A DNA stretch of 64,000 bases, taken from IMG/VR virus record IMGVR_UViG_3300047586_000066, positions 38,599-102,598 of that record. One strand, 5' to 3'. The position numbers and the translations under genes were made by a program. The stretch is from a virus. The notes beneath the pieces are model-generated. The model ran no database searches. It worked only from the letters and a program-made list of their open reading frames with translations, and was not told the origin of the DNA. Below, piece after piece: positions 41,801 through 47,558 of the stretch. Position 1 is the stretch's first letter, and each line of letters begins with the position of its first letter.

Positions 41801-42275
41801 TCGCGGGATCGACGCCATAGATGTTGGCGTATCGATCGGCCTTCGTCCACAGGCTTTCAGTCTCATTTGGATCCGGAATGGCACCCGGAAGATTTTTTGG
41901 CAACTTCGCCGGCGTGAACTTTGTCGTCTGGTCCGGTGGAGGAGGAGGCAGACCCCCGCCATATGCCTGCTGGGCCAGTTCTCCTATTCTTCCAACGGCC
42001 GCTTTCGTAGCTCCCCAGGTCCTTTCCATGAGACCTGGTTCTCGGAACTCATTGACCCACTGATCATAAGGACGATGGATGATGTAGTCCTGGGATTCCT
42101 TGTCAGCGCCGGCAAAGCCTTTATCGATCTGGGAGAGCACAATTCGACGAGCTTCTGGCACTAAAGCATGGAATTTGGGGTCAAGAACTGTGTCCTTAAG
42201 AGTGGGTAGAGGTTGAGCCCCCATCCCCCCCGGAGTCGGTTCCTGTGGCGTCTGCCCTTGGGGATCTTCTGCCAT
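29850..42275 (-). CDS. Giant polyvalent protein: transglycosylase, phosphatase-like, N6-MTase, SNF2 helicase
   Basis: 4141 aa. Domains by residue: lytic transglycosylase SLT-like (140-260; Glu in MSESGGNSHAK); LIPTVSDDG...GRHLGIFDSP phage domain (330-385); hydrophobic helices (465-500); repeats AESKKGAPLS (about 627 and 690); histidine phosphatase-like with circular permutation (825-1040); DarB-like N6-adenine MTase (1600-1860; MDPAFGIGNFGG, ISNVPFN); SNF2-type helicase (2400-3030; VGGGKTL, IIDEAHNYKN, LTATPTPN, QRGGRGLRQG); coiled coil (3065-3170); large C-terminal polyvalent-associated region (about 3325-3850); Pro/Gly repeats (3861-3905); membrane-like helix (3918-3948). Polyvalent proteins are delivered with the DNA and protect it from restriction (Iyer and colleagues). 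Phage P1 DarB is a relative. The start has only AAAGG upstream. Confidence 0.85.
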   Translation of the reverse strand: MAEDPQGQTPQEPTPGGMGAQPLPTLKDTVLDPKFHALVPEARRIVLSQIDKGFAGADKESQDYIIHRPYDQWVNEFREPGLMERTWGATKAAVGRIGELAQQAYGGGLPPPPPDQTTKFTPAKLPKNLPGAIPDPNETESLWTKADRYANIYGVDPAINRAIIMSESGGNSHAKVMDSNKQYSRGLYQWNGSGYGKDVPDQLAYDPDYVIPKSLEYIKPVYDAGVAMGLKDKDLLLYIGENAQKYDPKSGDKRYASVWDALQAGQQLPQRLIAAQLQSDKSTPQTLPTSLVDKEVPGLLEPGNIDLTKRPVVTNPDGTRSTVRSISVGINGEEILIPTVSDDGHIMTNEEAVDAYKRTGRHLGIFDSPQSATSYAQTLHDDYASGKIPGYENKDPHVANDTAWYDHPFLKISGAVSKIVDADVARGPRQVVGLNGVVYTAPPPPPFIVGGVKAMGELAEQMTTPKNIVLMVALRKIPMAPFLKIAASFGLSVPMLYGAIQDSQEAWDAAKKGDYEGLGNAVTKALANATFGSAILAGGIKTTSEWMGIIKDYVAGKKTAQTSRFENAKKVNEAGKGPTPPAQAGTSADLDKKALPPGPTGSGGEPASIPEPGTPAPPGGDLPDTDATFKERLASAESKKGAPLSPEEIDKIRGQFNLDRVTKAQINAGKPRPAAAGKISSAKSGIPELQDRLDAAESKKGAPLSSDEVNAIRQKFNMDRITAAQGRAGLGSVDVDALKAQEEQRLGRPLTPIEQATVEQNAYGTEAQTQIETQVEPKSGELKAPPTEETPAAVPGGESGGVLDKAPPEGEPEGVSPAQSEELLRGSSDPLPLNQNGIGQATDIGDYFHRNGGLDGIFSSDLQRTAQTATILSDATNAPILDMSEDLQPWRSGGFEGQQTSLVIDKLHDYMLNRPDEPVPGQGPSSTKPGESFNDFKNRFLGYMQIVLGTAHDNPEKKFAVVGSFRNAKLLEAWIKAGANGETLDIDKGEMQKKDGEPGSVYWLGFTPDGLKMERVGTHPENDAPLRPGVYFIRHGATNWNEGIPEIGAAAAPAQPTSELPAPPPDLTPAQADTGLSSKLGPEPQSYDDAQKAVDAYEDQLASKYGEASLTLMPHEKSPFTREESSILEGLYQRRYAFENAETEQFVQETSNKLEPLIPDQAERMKFARKITQADIPTSLRTDASPEAWKGVGQLANEIVHHLSEKLGDPPQTAFSIRAKIAGTADEPKIQLAMSSEAGLGPSQRVLDEAQKWMNHLFADAAHIPKIPGARTAIKRESLPEPPGKTSGFSRLRIRGMAQRQHQDLDHIARRLYGKPFDGLSNDEINTIGKNLERSGGRAPVPTHGIPPPPEVTVPEEQATFSTQLKALNKGRRRVVFIPNDPTVDIDNFSQSIIDRSGVDPDTIGAIDIEGKGRYLYDPKAISAEDIRTAAQNNTDFSLMGILEPKSEMTTVGVRAEVPKQNGGWTEAATAIVSPGNQEAQTEEFQDQFDDQNARIVTGPAESIAAGTIAEREGLPQPPPEDIEVVPPRKERKPSEQRDRTAKNIPSGGVSGEAGGPTPAGVSGEVREAEPSGGPDTAVPTEQPAERPAPRPVKKPDIGELSKGSRYSLRGRDPIVLSKQERRDINARVIDLVQTKQPGDPLTDEEKDLLRKYTGSGGLGDTEKERGLLYEHYTSYRMVEWTWDKLRAMGFPVEDIKMMDPAFGIGNFGGFAHPSVQIFGTEIDEIAVKVARLLYPDAKVSNLPFEEYAPRRDIDLFISNVPFNAHRGALKYSDEAKEYEDIKALHDFFFMKSLDMARPNGMVAYFTSIGTMDGTGVDKVETRKEMNRRGEFLGAYRTPNGEFSKNTHYEGSTDVIFFRKRTPEEMANWTDTMYQEEFIHALNPKDEGNPTKGKLSSWYVKHPEKAWGTLKSGLGLYEEQVGVEHFKGADGKRDAARYDRVMHGALKDEIRYVPVKITASTREDKEESERPILGERPEGMKTGTIVWDAEKEKFGYAAKDGNIYEASEMPRKRKGGEDKNKTFNRVQRGLRLMELTDELYSALRENDIDRADQLRELIRPTLEKYKKDYATAKSNPSGAPGTDPALWKYLNGGPASNPFPFADPRVWRLAGLTDRKGDPSDIFTKNTMYRPAPVPRSFDPTDAVDTAKFVYEETSVMDWDRFKSLYTGPGDQNDLVGHPDFSIEALDANALPVLQIDDEYLFGDIYPKIDETNTLYNEIESTHEDSTDKAKILEVLSKQLEKLQNALPEQADTDEVIRRSDPFSSYMQDRIVKTWVQNQFPGTWTVEKEFDPERGKFAWHVSGHFRLQMEVAGEIKDANGVPLPTQVVLDEEVVENYLNHRRPTKQIPTGQRDAKGREKMKTIFSEVGERTYKKLTDYFQTWARGNRSYFEDLTPIYNRMFRSFRERFYSPKQLNIPGLASTFKGKPLEIQSHQWEGVGRQAHMGAGIVSYGVGGGKTLVGILLAAHLKATGKVTKPMIVAPAKVVKNWAYEISQVLPDAKIADLSGMDADNRYRMLQRVAASDADYILISFESMKEIPLQKSEEYIREDIRLFEDRLHATMAAGGKSDAQRKKREQDIQNAVMRLEERLAQLQAFKKTKTVWFEDLGVDGIIIDEAHNYKNSPRSYGDMAEYVHEGKPAQRAADMVYKTRYIHERRGGKKGANVFGLTATPTPNHPSEIYAMMQYVAPEEWTSRGIMNAGDFIEQFGVIDTVEVKGATGVPTSKTVWTGYKNLKELRSIFRRYVDFRPIEMLPVQRPAAEYQDHKLEPTEAVTEAAGYIAWLDEFVKEDFRHAAELGINHLTVLTEARKVAADPAIFDPVKYGDSLGGPGSKLDSLINNVINLDTGDNCQLIFCDLYRGGYHEEEGDDLENQKISQGGEDDEDPEASKQKKGKFVELLNIHKHIKAKLIEAGIPESQIEIINQQSNSGAKAKFKVQQENAEGKNRFLIGTTQSMGEGMNLQTYTTDIHNYDVPWNPAGLEQRGGRGLRQGNTNDVVRIHRYLVKGTSDAKLYDILARKDRWNKELWMGDADEVTDFDSDGRNFQELADSAAIPQSTLDYYRAKHASTLAQAGIAELEKDIQQSEHAVVNHENRIKSWQDRITDYEKDIREGNGSAYYEQLLESLRNNVSDAQSRVKNYQDEIAKWRDRIESLGEEYSKAEAYVVLYEQAKRSGKSVEEVDAEAGIASSAPRKFLSGLQLKKAVPTVKRKVAKPPAGGLPGPPGGLKPPDMDVDALDTRVKDLTKQRDEAGNQGDFELYNQLSDQVLDAQRQLDERINNRLTPLPESKVAQPDEETEPKDAANEPEPDNKGPHYMYSGGPSTQQILGAVARTLGYTAGIGGRSPEEVLADLQTAMGQERRQLEEALRSFFVGDRDPSIVETNQLREMCRQMIPSVLDQQAVSLLREFGNRPGELQEFMDGTHPIFNKVARYFAQKNPKATPQEVTDARLRAIKAVRELRPVIERAMNPSPEMQQVADLQTAYFRRRLYEGRLLGFLQSNILPEDYLVHILTFDQEPSSGNAAPTNIKGHPMPRNFEFASKRTFPDLLTALAFSGETGARPATFNALDAMTIYGDRWAKVAATVKLIGLLKNNGVLKYGTRGDPDLKDWVPYTRGENALWDYHFAYDDKDTGEPRTAYRRAFGPKPIVEALRAITDPDYLRHLKGYTAIRVYQAMLKSVELGLSFFHMKALTATAIANMGPKEIKTIFEKGFSDTPTFKAGEVLGARYGLVTSMAGKAIEAYRGIRAEESPLADKLRTVPGIKQIDEAARGLTRFMFDHMQRIFKVHDFMLKDAAWIAKHPVEAQNPNRLAEARRSIAKEVNSAYGGLNWEVMGLNKMLVGAARLFFLAPDWTFSNVIQLKYAFEMAPPPAGGAPPPAGGAPPPGGTPPGGGPPNQPPGAGLPPPPDNPMGRLIESTPAGRAARWFWFRAFVFGILLSEFTSLMLTGKFSRHPTAVYAGKDKDGKDVFYKKTFFAGGPSDLIQAWDNVQDYGLVQGLLRSIANKMSPLSRTGMEALKNEDWAGRAIAQKGMPEPAASIRGLLHIAGGITPIPFSVTNLISMLTRGDQRYSIPEYIMETLMAIRATHEVPKGARVITSGPNKGRVVKASPKKERGVIDQILSGKVNAPARKSASASLPPPPSP
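30628..30681 (-). repeat. 21-bp tandem repeat inside the polyvalent gene
   Basis: Two full copies (30628-30648, 30649-30669) and a partial third of a GGAGGAGGAG-CCCCACCGGCC unit encode PPPAGGA repeats in the C-terminal Pro/Gly linker of the giant protein. The length is a multiple of three, so copy number can change without a frameshift. Confidence 0.75.
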
Positions 42276-42278
42276 GAC

Positions 42279-43973
42279 TTAACCTTTTGCTTTTTTGATG
42301 ATCGATTGAGCTCCAGCGGGGACCGCTCCGGTTTTCTGACCGCCTTTATTCAAATACTTGCTGGCCGCATCCTGGGCCGAAGTATCCGGAGCAGGCGTTG
42401 TAGCAGGCGTTCCGGGAGGAGGCGTCAATCCTTTCTGTGATTTGGTCGATTCTCCCATTTCGGTCATAACGGTATCGTAATCGACACCGCTGTCTGCCAA
42501 CACCATTTTCAAAACATCCTGGTAGGTGCGCGTGTCATCCGGAGCCAAGACTATCTTATTCGCGATCTGTCGGGCCTGAGTCAGAAGAGCCGAAGCAGCC
42601 TTACCCTGAGCGGCTGTATTCCCCTTGCGGAGGGCGTCCAATCGAGCTTGTCTGAGCGGAGCAATCAGCTCTCGTCCGGTGTTGAGTAATTTCTGTCCCG
42701 CGACTCCGAGCCTGGCTTTCTCATAGGCCAGATCTCCCATCTTTCCTTTAAGGGCTCGATAAGCATCCAAAGCCTCATCGTCAGTCCAGTTCTTCTCCGG
42801 GTGCGCGGCTTTCATCCAGCCGGCTTCGCGCATTTCTTTGTCGCTGGCTGTCATCTGTCCAGCGGTGACTCCAGAAGGCAGGGCGTTCACAGGCTCGCCA
42901 TAGCGGTCATGATAGACGTCGTAGAATTTTCCGGGCTGTCCGACGAACTTACCGTTAGTCGCGTCCGCGAGATCTTCTCCCTTGACTCTTCTGCTTGCCG
43001 ATCCTGAGACCACGCCAGCGTAATTTACCGGTAGGCTGACCGGCTTCCCTGTTTTAAGTTCCGTCTTTAGCGCAGCAGCCTGTGTCTTGGAGAGTCCCTC
43101 AAACAATCCCTGGTCAGTTGCCCACTGGACGCGTTTGTCTCCGAATTCTTCCTGCTGCTTCTCGAGCGCAGCGGCCTTTTCGACGTCCACTGGGATCATT
43201 GACCTTGCCCTCGCCTGCTCGATCGCGGTCTGGGCCGAGACTGCTGGGTTCATCGCATAGCCAGGAGGCAATGCCAATCCTGGTACTGCCGCAGCTCCGG
43301 TAGCGTCTGCCACTGGAGTCTTAGGAGGAGCTGCTGGAGGTTTAGCCAGTGATGGTTTGGCGACGTCAGCCGGAGCTGCTGTCGCGGCCTGACCAGGAGG
43401 AGGAGGGATCGGGAGCCCCATGGATCCCATTTCCCCCATCGTTTGCGTATAGCCCGCTTCCGGAACTGGAGGCGCCGCTTCCGCTGGCGCTGGAGCGGGT
43501 GCGCTTACCGGTGGAGCCGCTGTTACCTGTTCCTGAGCTGTCGGAGCTGGCGCAGAAGTCCCCGCCGCTTGACTTAATAGATCTCCAGTAGCCGGTCCTT
43601 GGCTTGCTCCCGCAGGTTTGGCCGCACCGTTTCCGCCGCCGCCCATGCCCTTAAACATTCCAACGAGCTTGGCTATGCCGCCGATCTTTTGATTCATGGC
43701 CTTTTCGGCCTGCATCACAGCGTCTTGGGCTTGTTGATTGGCCTGATCCATTACAGTTTTGGCAGACTGGACTACCCTGTCGTGATCTGGGCCCCAGACA
43801 GTCTTCGCATTTTCGGCTTCAATAATTTGACGCTGGCGCTCTGCGACCTGTTGATGCTGGTTGGCAAGGCTCATCAGATCGTGGAATTGCTCCTGCTTTT
43901 GGGCATGACGGGTAGCAATGGTATCTGAATATCCCTTCATGAATGCCCCAAATCCGGTTCCGAAGCCTCCCAT
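42279..43973 (-). CDS. Virion-associated protein, Ala/Pro-rich, 564 aa
   Basis: An N-terminal Gly-rich stretch and a long coiled coil (10-110) are followed by a low-complexity Ala/Pro linker (about 110-220) and a helical C-terminal half with KKLxxLxx-like segments. The region between an internal-type small protein and the polyvalent gene suggests an internal virion or injected protein. It contains the peptide GDLLSQAA (about residues 131-138), which recurs in the neighbouring 120-aa protein. AGGAGGTAAT precedes the ATG. Confidence 0.55.
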   Translation of the reverse strand: MGGFGTGFGAFMKGYSDTIATRHAQKQEQFHDLMSLANQHQQVAERQRQIIEAENAKTVWGPDHDRVVQSAKTVMDQANQQAQDAVMQAEKAMNQKIGGIAKLVGMFKGMGGGGNGAAKPAGASQGPATGDLLSQAAGTSAPAPTAQEQVTAAPPVSAPAPAPAEAAPPVPEAGYTQTMGEMGSMGLPIPPPPGQAATAAPADVAKPSLAKPPAAPPKTPVADATGAAAVPGLALPPGYAMNPAVSAQTAIEQARARSMIPVDVEKAAALEKQQEEFGDKRVQWATDQGLFEGLSKTQAAALKTELKTGKPVSLPVNYAGVVSGSASRRVKGEDLADATNGKFVGQPGKFYDVYHDRYGEPVNALPSGVTAGQMTASDKEMREAGWMKAAHPEKNWTDDEALDAYRALKGKMGDLAYEKARLGVAGQKLLNTGRELIAPLRQARLDALRKGNTAAQGKAASALLTQARQIANKIVLAPDDTRTYQDVLKMVLADSGVDYDTVMTEMGESTKSQKGLTPPPGTPATTPAPDTSAQDAASKYLNKGGQKTGAVPAGAQSIIKKAKG

Positions 43974-43974
43974 A

Positions 43975-44337
43975 TTACCTCCTGGATCCTGTTCGGCTTG
44001 CCTTACGGGCTTTCTTGCGAGGGGTTCTTGCAGCTTTCTCTGCTGCCTTTACAACGTGGACCGGAACAACAATCTCGTCTTTATGCATTCGGTAGATCCC
44101 GGTCCTTTTGACCCGTCCACCTTTTTTCATGCTTCCAGCGGTTTCGCCTGCCGTGGCAGCCTGGCTCAAGAGGTCACCCTTAGCCGGTTCAGAACTTGAA
44201 CCCGCTGCGGTCTCGCTCCGGCTCAGCTTTTTCCCGATCCACCGACTTAGAGGAGATTCGCTGTTATCGTCCTTCGCTTTTAGACTGCCAGCAACCCCGC
44301 TTGCAAATCCGCCGATTGCATCACCGACTCCAGCCAT
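43975..44337 (-). CDS. Small basic virion protein with KKGGRVKRTG motif
   Basis: 120 aa. KKGGRVKRTGIYRMHKDEIVVPV (residues 70-92, with Lys/Arg cluster) resembles a short motif seen in small podovirus proteins near internal or ejection proteins. The C-terminus is highly basic (KAARTPRKKARKASRTGSRR), probably contacting DNA. It shares GDLLSQAA with the 564-aa protein next to it. A GTGCAC dyad and AAAAGGAG precede the ATG. Confidence 0.55.
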   Translation of the reverse strand: MAGVGDAIGGFASGVAGSLKAKDDNSESPLSRWIGKKLSRSETAAGSSSEPAKGDLLSQAATAGETAGSMKKGGRVKRTGIYRMHKDEIVVPVHVVKAAEKAARTPRKKARKASRTGSRR

Positions 44338-44350
44338 AACGACTCCTTTT

Positions 44351-44365
44351 GTGCACCCAGTGCAC
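44351..44365 (-). repeat. GTGCAC dyad, copy 5, next to a ribosome binding site
   Basis: On the minus strand GTGCAC-TGG-GTGCAC, followed by AAAAGGAG and the ATG at 44337. Near-identical in sequence and position to the copy at 6561 on the opposite strand. Its last base coincides with the end of the preceding stop codon. Confidence 0.65.
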
Positions 44366-44880
44366 TAAATCATACCGACAAGAGACCCGACGCCGCTCAT
44401 CATACTGCCAAGCGATTGTGCCCCCATTTGGGCCAGATTCGTGTAAGTGCCGGACGCTCCGCCCAAGGCTTGACTTCCTGTGCTCATGCTACTTATCCCT
44501 GCCTGAGTTCCAAGATTTGCCTGGTTTGCCAGTCGGGTGACAGCATCGCTGACACCCCCGGAATAGATCCCGGTTTTCGCCCCGGCTTCTGAGGTATCAA
44601 GGTTCCTCATTGAGATGTCCCTCAATCCTCCAGGAGGCAATTCCTTGGCAGCTTTACGAGCCAGTGAGAATTGTTGGCTGGCCGCGTTGATCTGTGGAGC
44701 TACGGCCTGCTGAAGTTGCGGGCCACCCTTGATGATATTTGACCAGAAGTCTCCAGTCTGCTTTCGATAAGGAGCCGCCTCTCCCCACATTTGCTTGGAG
44801 AAGTCGATCATTTGCTTGCCAATATCGGCTTGAGATTTTGCTGCATCCCTCGCTGACGACTGATCGCCTTTACCACCCAT
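44365..44880 (-). CDS. Putative internal virion protein, 171 aa
   Basis: Ala/Gly/Ser-rich helical protein (GDQSSARDAAKSQADIGKQM, a hydrophobic Met/Gly-rich end SLGSMMSGVGSLVGMI). The amphipathic or membrane-active C-terminus and small size resemble P22/T7-type ejection or internal proteins. GGAGTAATT precedes the ATG. Role tentative. Confidence 0.5.
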   Translation of the reverse strand: MGGKGDQSSARDAAKSQADIGKQMIDFSKQMWGEAAPYRKQTGDFWSNIIKGGPQLQQAVAPQINAASQQFSLARKAAKELPPGGLRDISMRNLDTSEAGAKTGIYSGGVSDAVTRLANQANLGTQAGISSMSTGSQALGGASGTYTNLAQMGAQSLGSMMSGVGSLVGMI

Positions 44881-44882
44881 AA

Positions 44883-45485
44883 TTACTCCAGTCTACTGGC
44901 GTGATACGACTCTTTGGACATCCAGGAGACGATCCCGTCACATTTCTGACCTTCATAAGTTGTGTAATCGGGGATCCGGCATAGCTCCTTGAGCCCAAGA
45001 CGCTTCACAAATATTGAAGCTGCCCGATTCAGGGAAGGAGTCAACCCTACCAACGTATCCAAATTGAGAACATCAAACCAGTAATCGAAGATAAGATCTC
45101 TGAATGGATCAGTGTAGGCCGGCTTCTGATAATCAGCGAAGAACAGGAAGTTGCCAACCGCCTTCACGAGAATTCCGCCGCTGCATGATGCCATGTCGGC
45201 CAACCATGCCATGCCACAGATATCTACCACCTTGTCCTCGGACATGATCGCAAGGATCTGGAGCAGGGTTTTTGAGCCAGAAAAGAAATTCATGAATTCC
45301 AGGAGTGAGATATCCGGATTCTCATGGAACACAACCGAGTCCAACTTCTCTGCTTTCAACCTGAAAAACAGATCAATCAAAGCCTGATGCTGGTCCGTGC
45401 CGTTCTGTGGGCAGTACGGAATCATCAGATAAGGTCCGCGGCGAGGTTCAAATTTAGCCGTTGCTTCAGTAATCGTTTCTTGCAT
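44883..45485 (-). CDS. GNAT-like acetyltransferase-fold virion protein
   Basis: 200 aa. The middle and C-terminal part contain DPFRDLIFDYWFDVLNL, LTPSLNRAASIFVKRLGL and YEGQKCDGIVSWMSKESY. The order NxxAxxFxxKLGF...Y-x-G...D...M is the acetyl-CoA half of GNAT enzymes and of the DUF2824 phage protein group found in podovirus structural operons. Whether it is catalytic is unknown. GGGAGAG precedes the ATG. Confidence 0.55.
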   Translation of the reverse strand: MQETITEATAKFEPRRGPYLMIPYCPQNGTDQHQALIDLFFRLKAEKLDSVVFHENPDISLLEFMNFFSGSKTLLQILAIMSEDKVVDICGMAWLADMASCSGGILVKAVGNFLFFADYQKPAYTDPFRDLIFDYWFDVLNLDTLVGLTPSLNRAASIFVKRLGLKELCRIPDYTTYEGQKCDGIVSWMSKESYHASRLE

Positions 45486-45526
45486 AAGGCTCTCCCGAAT
45501 TCAGTCTATCATTGCGCTGTCAAGTC

Positions 45527-45901
45527 CTAGCTAATGTAGGCGATCACGTCCCCAGGACCGACGATTGATCCGGGCTGGTTTGTTGCCGATGCCGGGTAAA
45601 ACGGTTCAACGTCATAGGTGTAAGCCTCGAAATCGCCTAGAATCGTATTTGGGCTCGGAACGGCGTCAAGCCAAGCGTAATTGTTGACTCCGATGGACTT
45701 GGTAACATGATATAAGGCTTCAAAAAAGGCCGCCTTCCTCAAATTGAAAGATTCGAAATCGGAATATTCAGCGTCAGTCATCAAGGCCAGGGCATCAACT
45801 TCTATGGTGTCCGGGGTAGGAACAGTGTCTACCTCTTCGATTTTTGTAAACCCAGTATTGATGTGTTTGAACTCGTCTATCTTGTAAATTCCCAGAGTCA
45901 T
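45527..45901 (-). CDS. Hypothetical structural protein, 124 aa
   Basis: Acidic, beta-rich, with two matching segments PTPDTIEVD and PSPNTILGD. Weak ribosome binding site. Between two large paralogous proteins and the GNAT-like protein. Not recognised. Confidence 0.5.
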   Translation of the reverse strand: MTLGIYKIDEFKHINTGFTKIEEVDTVPTPDTIEVDALALMTDAEYSDFESFNLRKAAFFEALYHVTKSIGVNNYAWLDAVPSPNTILGDFEAYTYDVEPFYPASATNQPGSIVGPGDVIAYIS

Positions 45902-45903
45902 AA

Positions 45904-46728
45904 CTATGGTACCCTGACGTAAATTGCCGCTCCGATTGCGCTGGTCATGCCAAGAACCTGTCTAAAATCTCCGGTAGCTCCTACGTCTATGGGGATGGTA
46001 ATTTTCCCTGACTCACCAGTTAAACCAGACGGCCCCATGAAGCATTGATAGCGCCTGCCGGCCAGTTTGTTGCCCCCCGCTATCGCCGTGTTGATGTGTA
46101 TGATCGGCTTGAATATGTTACTCCCGGACTGCGAGAGCACCGGAGTGTTGCTTGTGTTTTGAGCGTTGCAATAGCTGAGCACCCTGGCTGCCAAAGTCGC
46201 CGTCACATTATCGACCATAGCCGCATATTGCCAGGTATTGCTACTCAAAGCGTCTGCCGTACTTCTTGATCCTCCACCAAAACAATAATGTGTGTGTGAA
46301 TTTTGAGCCTCCGGCGACAGGTCGAGGATTCCACCAAACACGCATTCTGGGGCAACGGAAACAATCTCTATGTCTACATAAAGATGGAATTGGCCTGAGT
46401 AGATCCTGACAATCCAGTTGTTGGATGCCGTTCCATTTATTCTTCTGGTGCACAGTGTTACTCCGTTTTGATTCCTTACCCTGCATTCCAATTTCAGGTC
46501 GCTGGCTCCAGCTACATTGGTCAGGAGAATATCGAAGAATCGCCCCGAAGCATCGACAGGAGAAGTCAGAAGGACTGCCGGGGTGCCCGGTCTAAGATCT
46601 GAGGTAGTCCAGGCTGGGCTGTTGGCTGCAACTTGGGCAAGGGCGTCGGACAGAACGGTGTCCATGCTACTGACGCCCTGGCGTTCGAAGTAATAAAAAT
46701 TTGAGCCCAAAAAAGTCGGAACTGACAT
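45904..46728 (-). CDS. Structural protein paralogue A, 274 aa
   Basis: Starts MSVPTFLGSNFYYFERQGV and, with the upstream 273-aa protein, shares the plan VPxFLxxNFxYxE, SxSPVDASGRFF / SPVRSDGLFF, a central FGGILDL / CGLLDVYP, and a GGGSRSTADAL / SAGPRTTAGAL segment. Beta-rich, probably a tail or capsid decoration protein. Adjacent duplication gives two diverged copies 1 nt apart. Confidence 0.6.
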   Translation of the reverse strand: MSVPTFLGSNFYYFERQGVSSMDTVLSDALAQVAANSPAWTTSDLRPGTPAVLLTSPVDASGRFFDILLTNVAGASDLKLECRVRNQNGVTLCTRRINGTASNNWIVRIYSGQFHLYVDIEIVSVAPECVFGGILDLSPEAQNSHTHYCFGGGSRSTADALSSNTWQYAAMVDNVTATLAARVLSYCNAQNTSNTPVLSQSGSNIFKPIIHINTAIAGGNKLAGRRYQCFMGPSGLTGESGKITIPIDVGATGDFRQVLGMTSAIGAAIYVRVP

Positions 46729-46729
46729 A

Positions 46730-47551
46730 TCAGGATTTCCTATAAGCTAATTTCATTGTTGTGTTTGGAGAGGCACCCGCAGTAAACCCAACCACCTTGA
46801 ATACACCAGTCACGCCCGTATCAATAGGAACGGTCAACTCCGCCGCGTTGGCCTGCCCTGAATCCACATGTAAGGCTTGGTTCTTTCTTCCAAACAGATA
46901 GTTGCCCGTTGCTCCCATTTCAGATGGGAAGAATACGAGAGCCCCCGTCATGGACACCAACGCAGGAGTCGCGTATCCGCCCGACAGGGATCTTCCATAC
47001 ACATAGGGAGCAACACTGTAAGCAGTCGCTCCGTTCGCAAGCAACCACACATTATCAGACCCCTGGGATGCCAGGGCTCCGGCGGTAGTTCGCGGTCCCG
47101 CCGATGCAAAGTAATATCCCCTTGGGATTCCGATCGTGTCGGGATACACGTCCAGCAATCCACAATCAAAAGCCTCCGGTGTGGCCCTCTCCGAGGAGAC
47201 GCAAATCCCGTATTGGTTTGTGTAATAATGGATTGTAGTTCCACCAGCATCGACGTCCTGTCGAACATCGGTTAAATTGTTTATCAGGAGGCCCGTGTGA
47301 TCATTGATAATCCAGGCTATCCTGGTAGCTGAAATCCTGGTCATATTGACTGTAAAGAAAAGACCATCGGATCGGACGGGCGACTTGATGGTCGTAGGAG
47401 TGACCCCGGTTCCACCAAGAATTGTGGTCCACGCCGGGTTGCCGTTTGTGACGCATTCCGCTACCAGATCGTCGATGATCGACTGAACGTCAGTGACGGC
47501 CAAATGCTCCAGATATCGGAAATTGCAGCTCAGGAAATTTGGTACTGTCAT
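46730..47551 (-). CDS. Structural protein paralogue B, 273 aa
   Basis: Paralogue of the 274-aa neighbour, sharing the N-terminal VPNFLSCNFRYLE and several internal anchors. GGAGTAAC precedes the ATG. Upstream is a tail-fibre-like protein, so a tail or receptor-associated role is likely but not proved. Confidence 0.6.
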   Translation of the reverse strand: MTVPNFLSCNFRYLEHLAVTDVQSIIDDLVAECVTNGNPAWTTILGGTGVTPTTIKSPVRSDGLFFTVNMTRISATRIAWIINDHTGLLINNLTDVRQDVDAGGTTIHYYTNQYGICVSSERATPEAFDCGLLDVYPDTIGIPRGYYFASAGPRTTAGALASQGSDNVWLLANGATAYSVAPYVYGRSLSGGYATPALVSMTGALVFFPSEMGATGNYLFGRKNQALHVDSGQANAAELTVPIDTGVTGVFKVVGFTAGASPNTTMKLAYRKS

Positions 47552-47558
47552 GTTACTC

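Noticed and set aside
46449-46455. Single GTGCAC hits (also near 60307 as GTGCAC-G-GTGCGC)
   Set aside because: The second half is missing or mismatched, so they were not counted as dyad copies.
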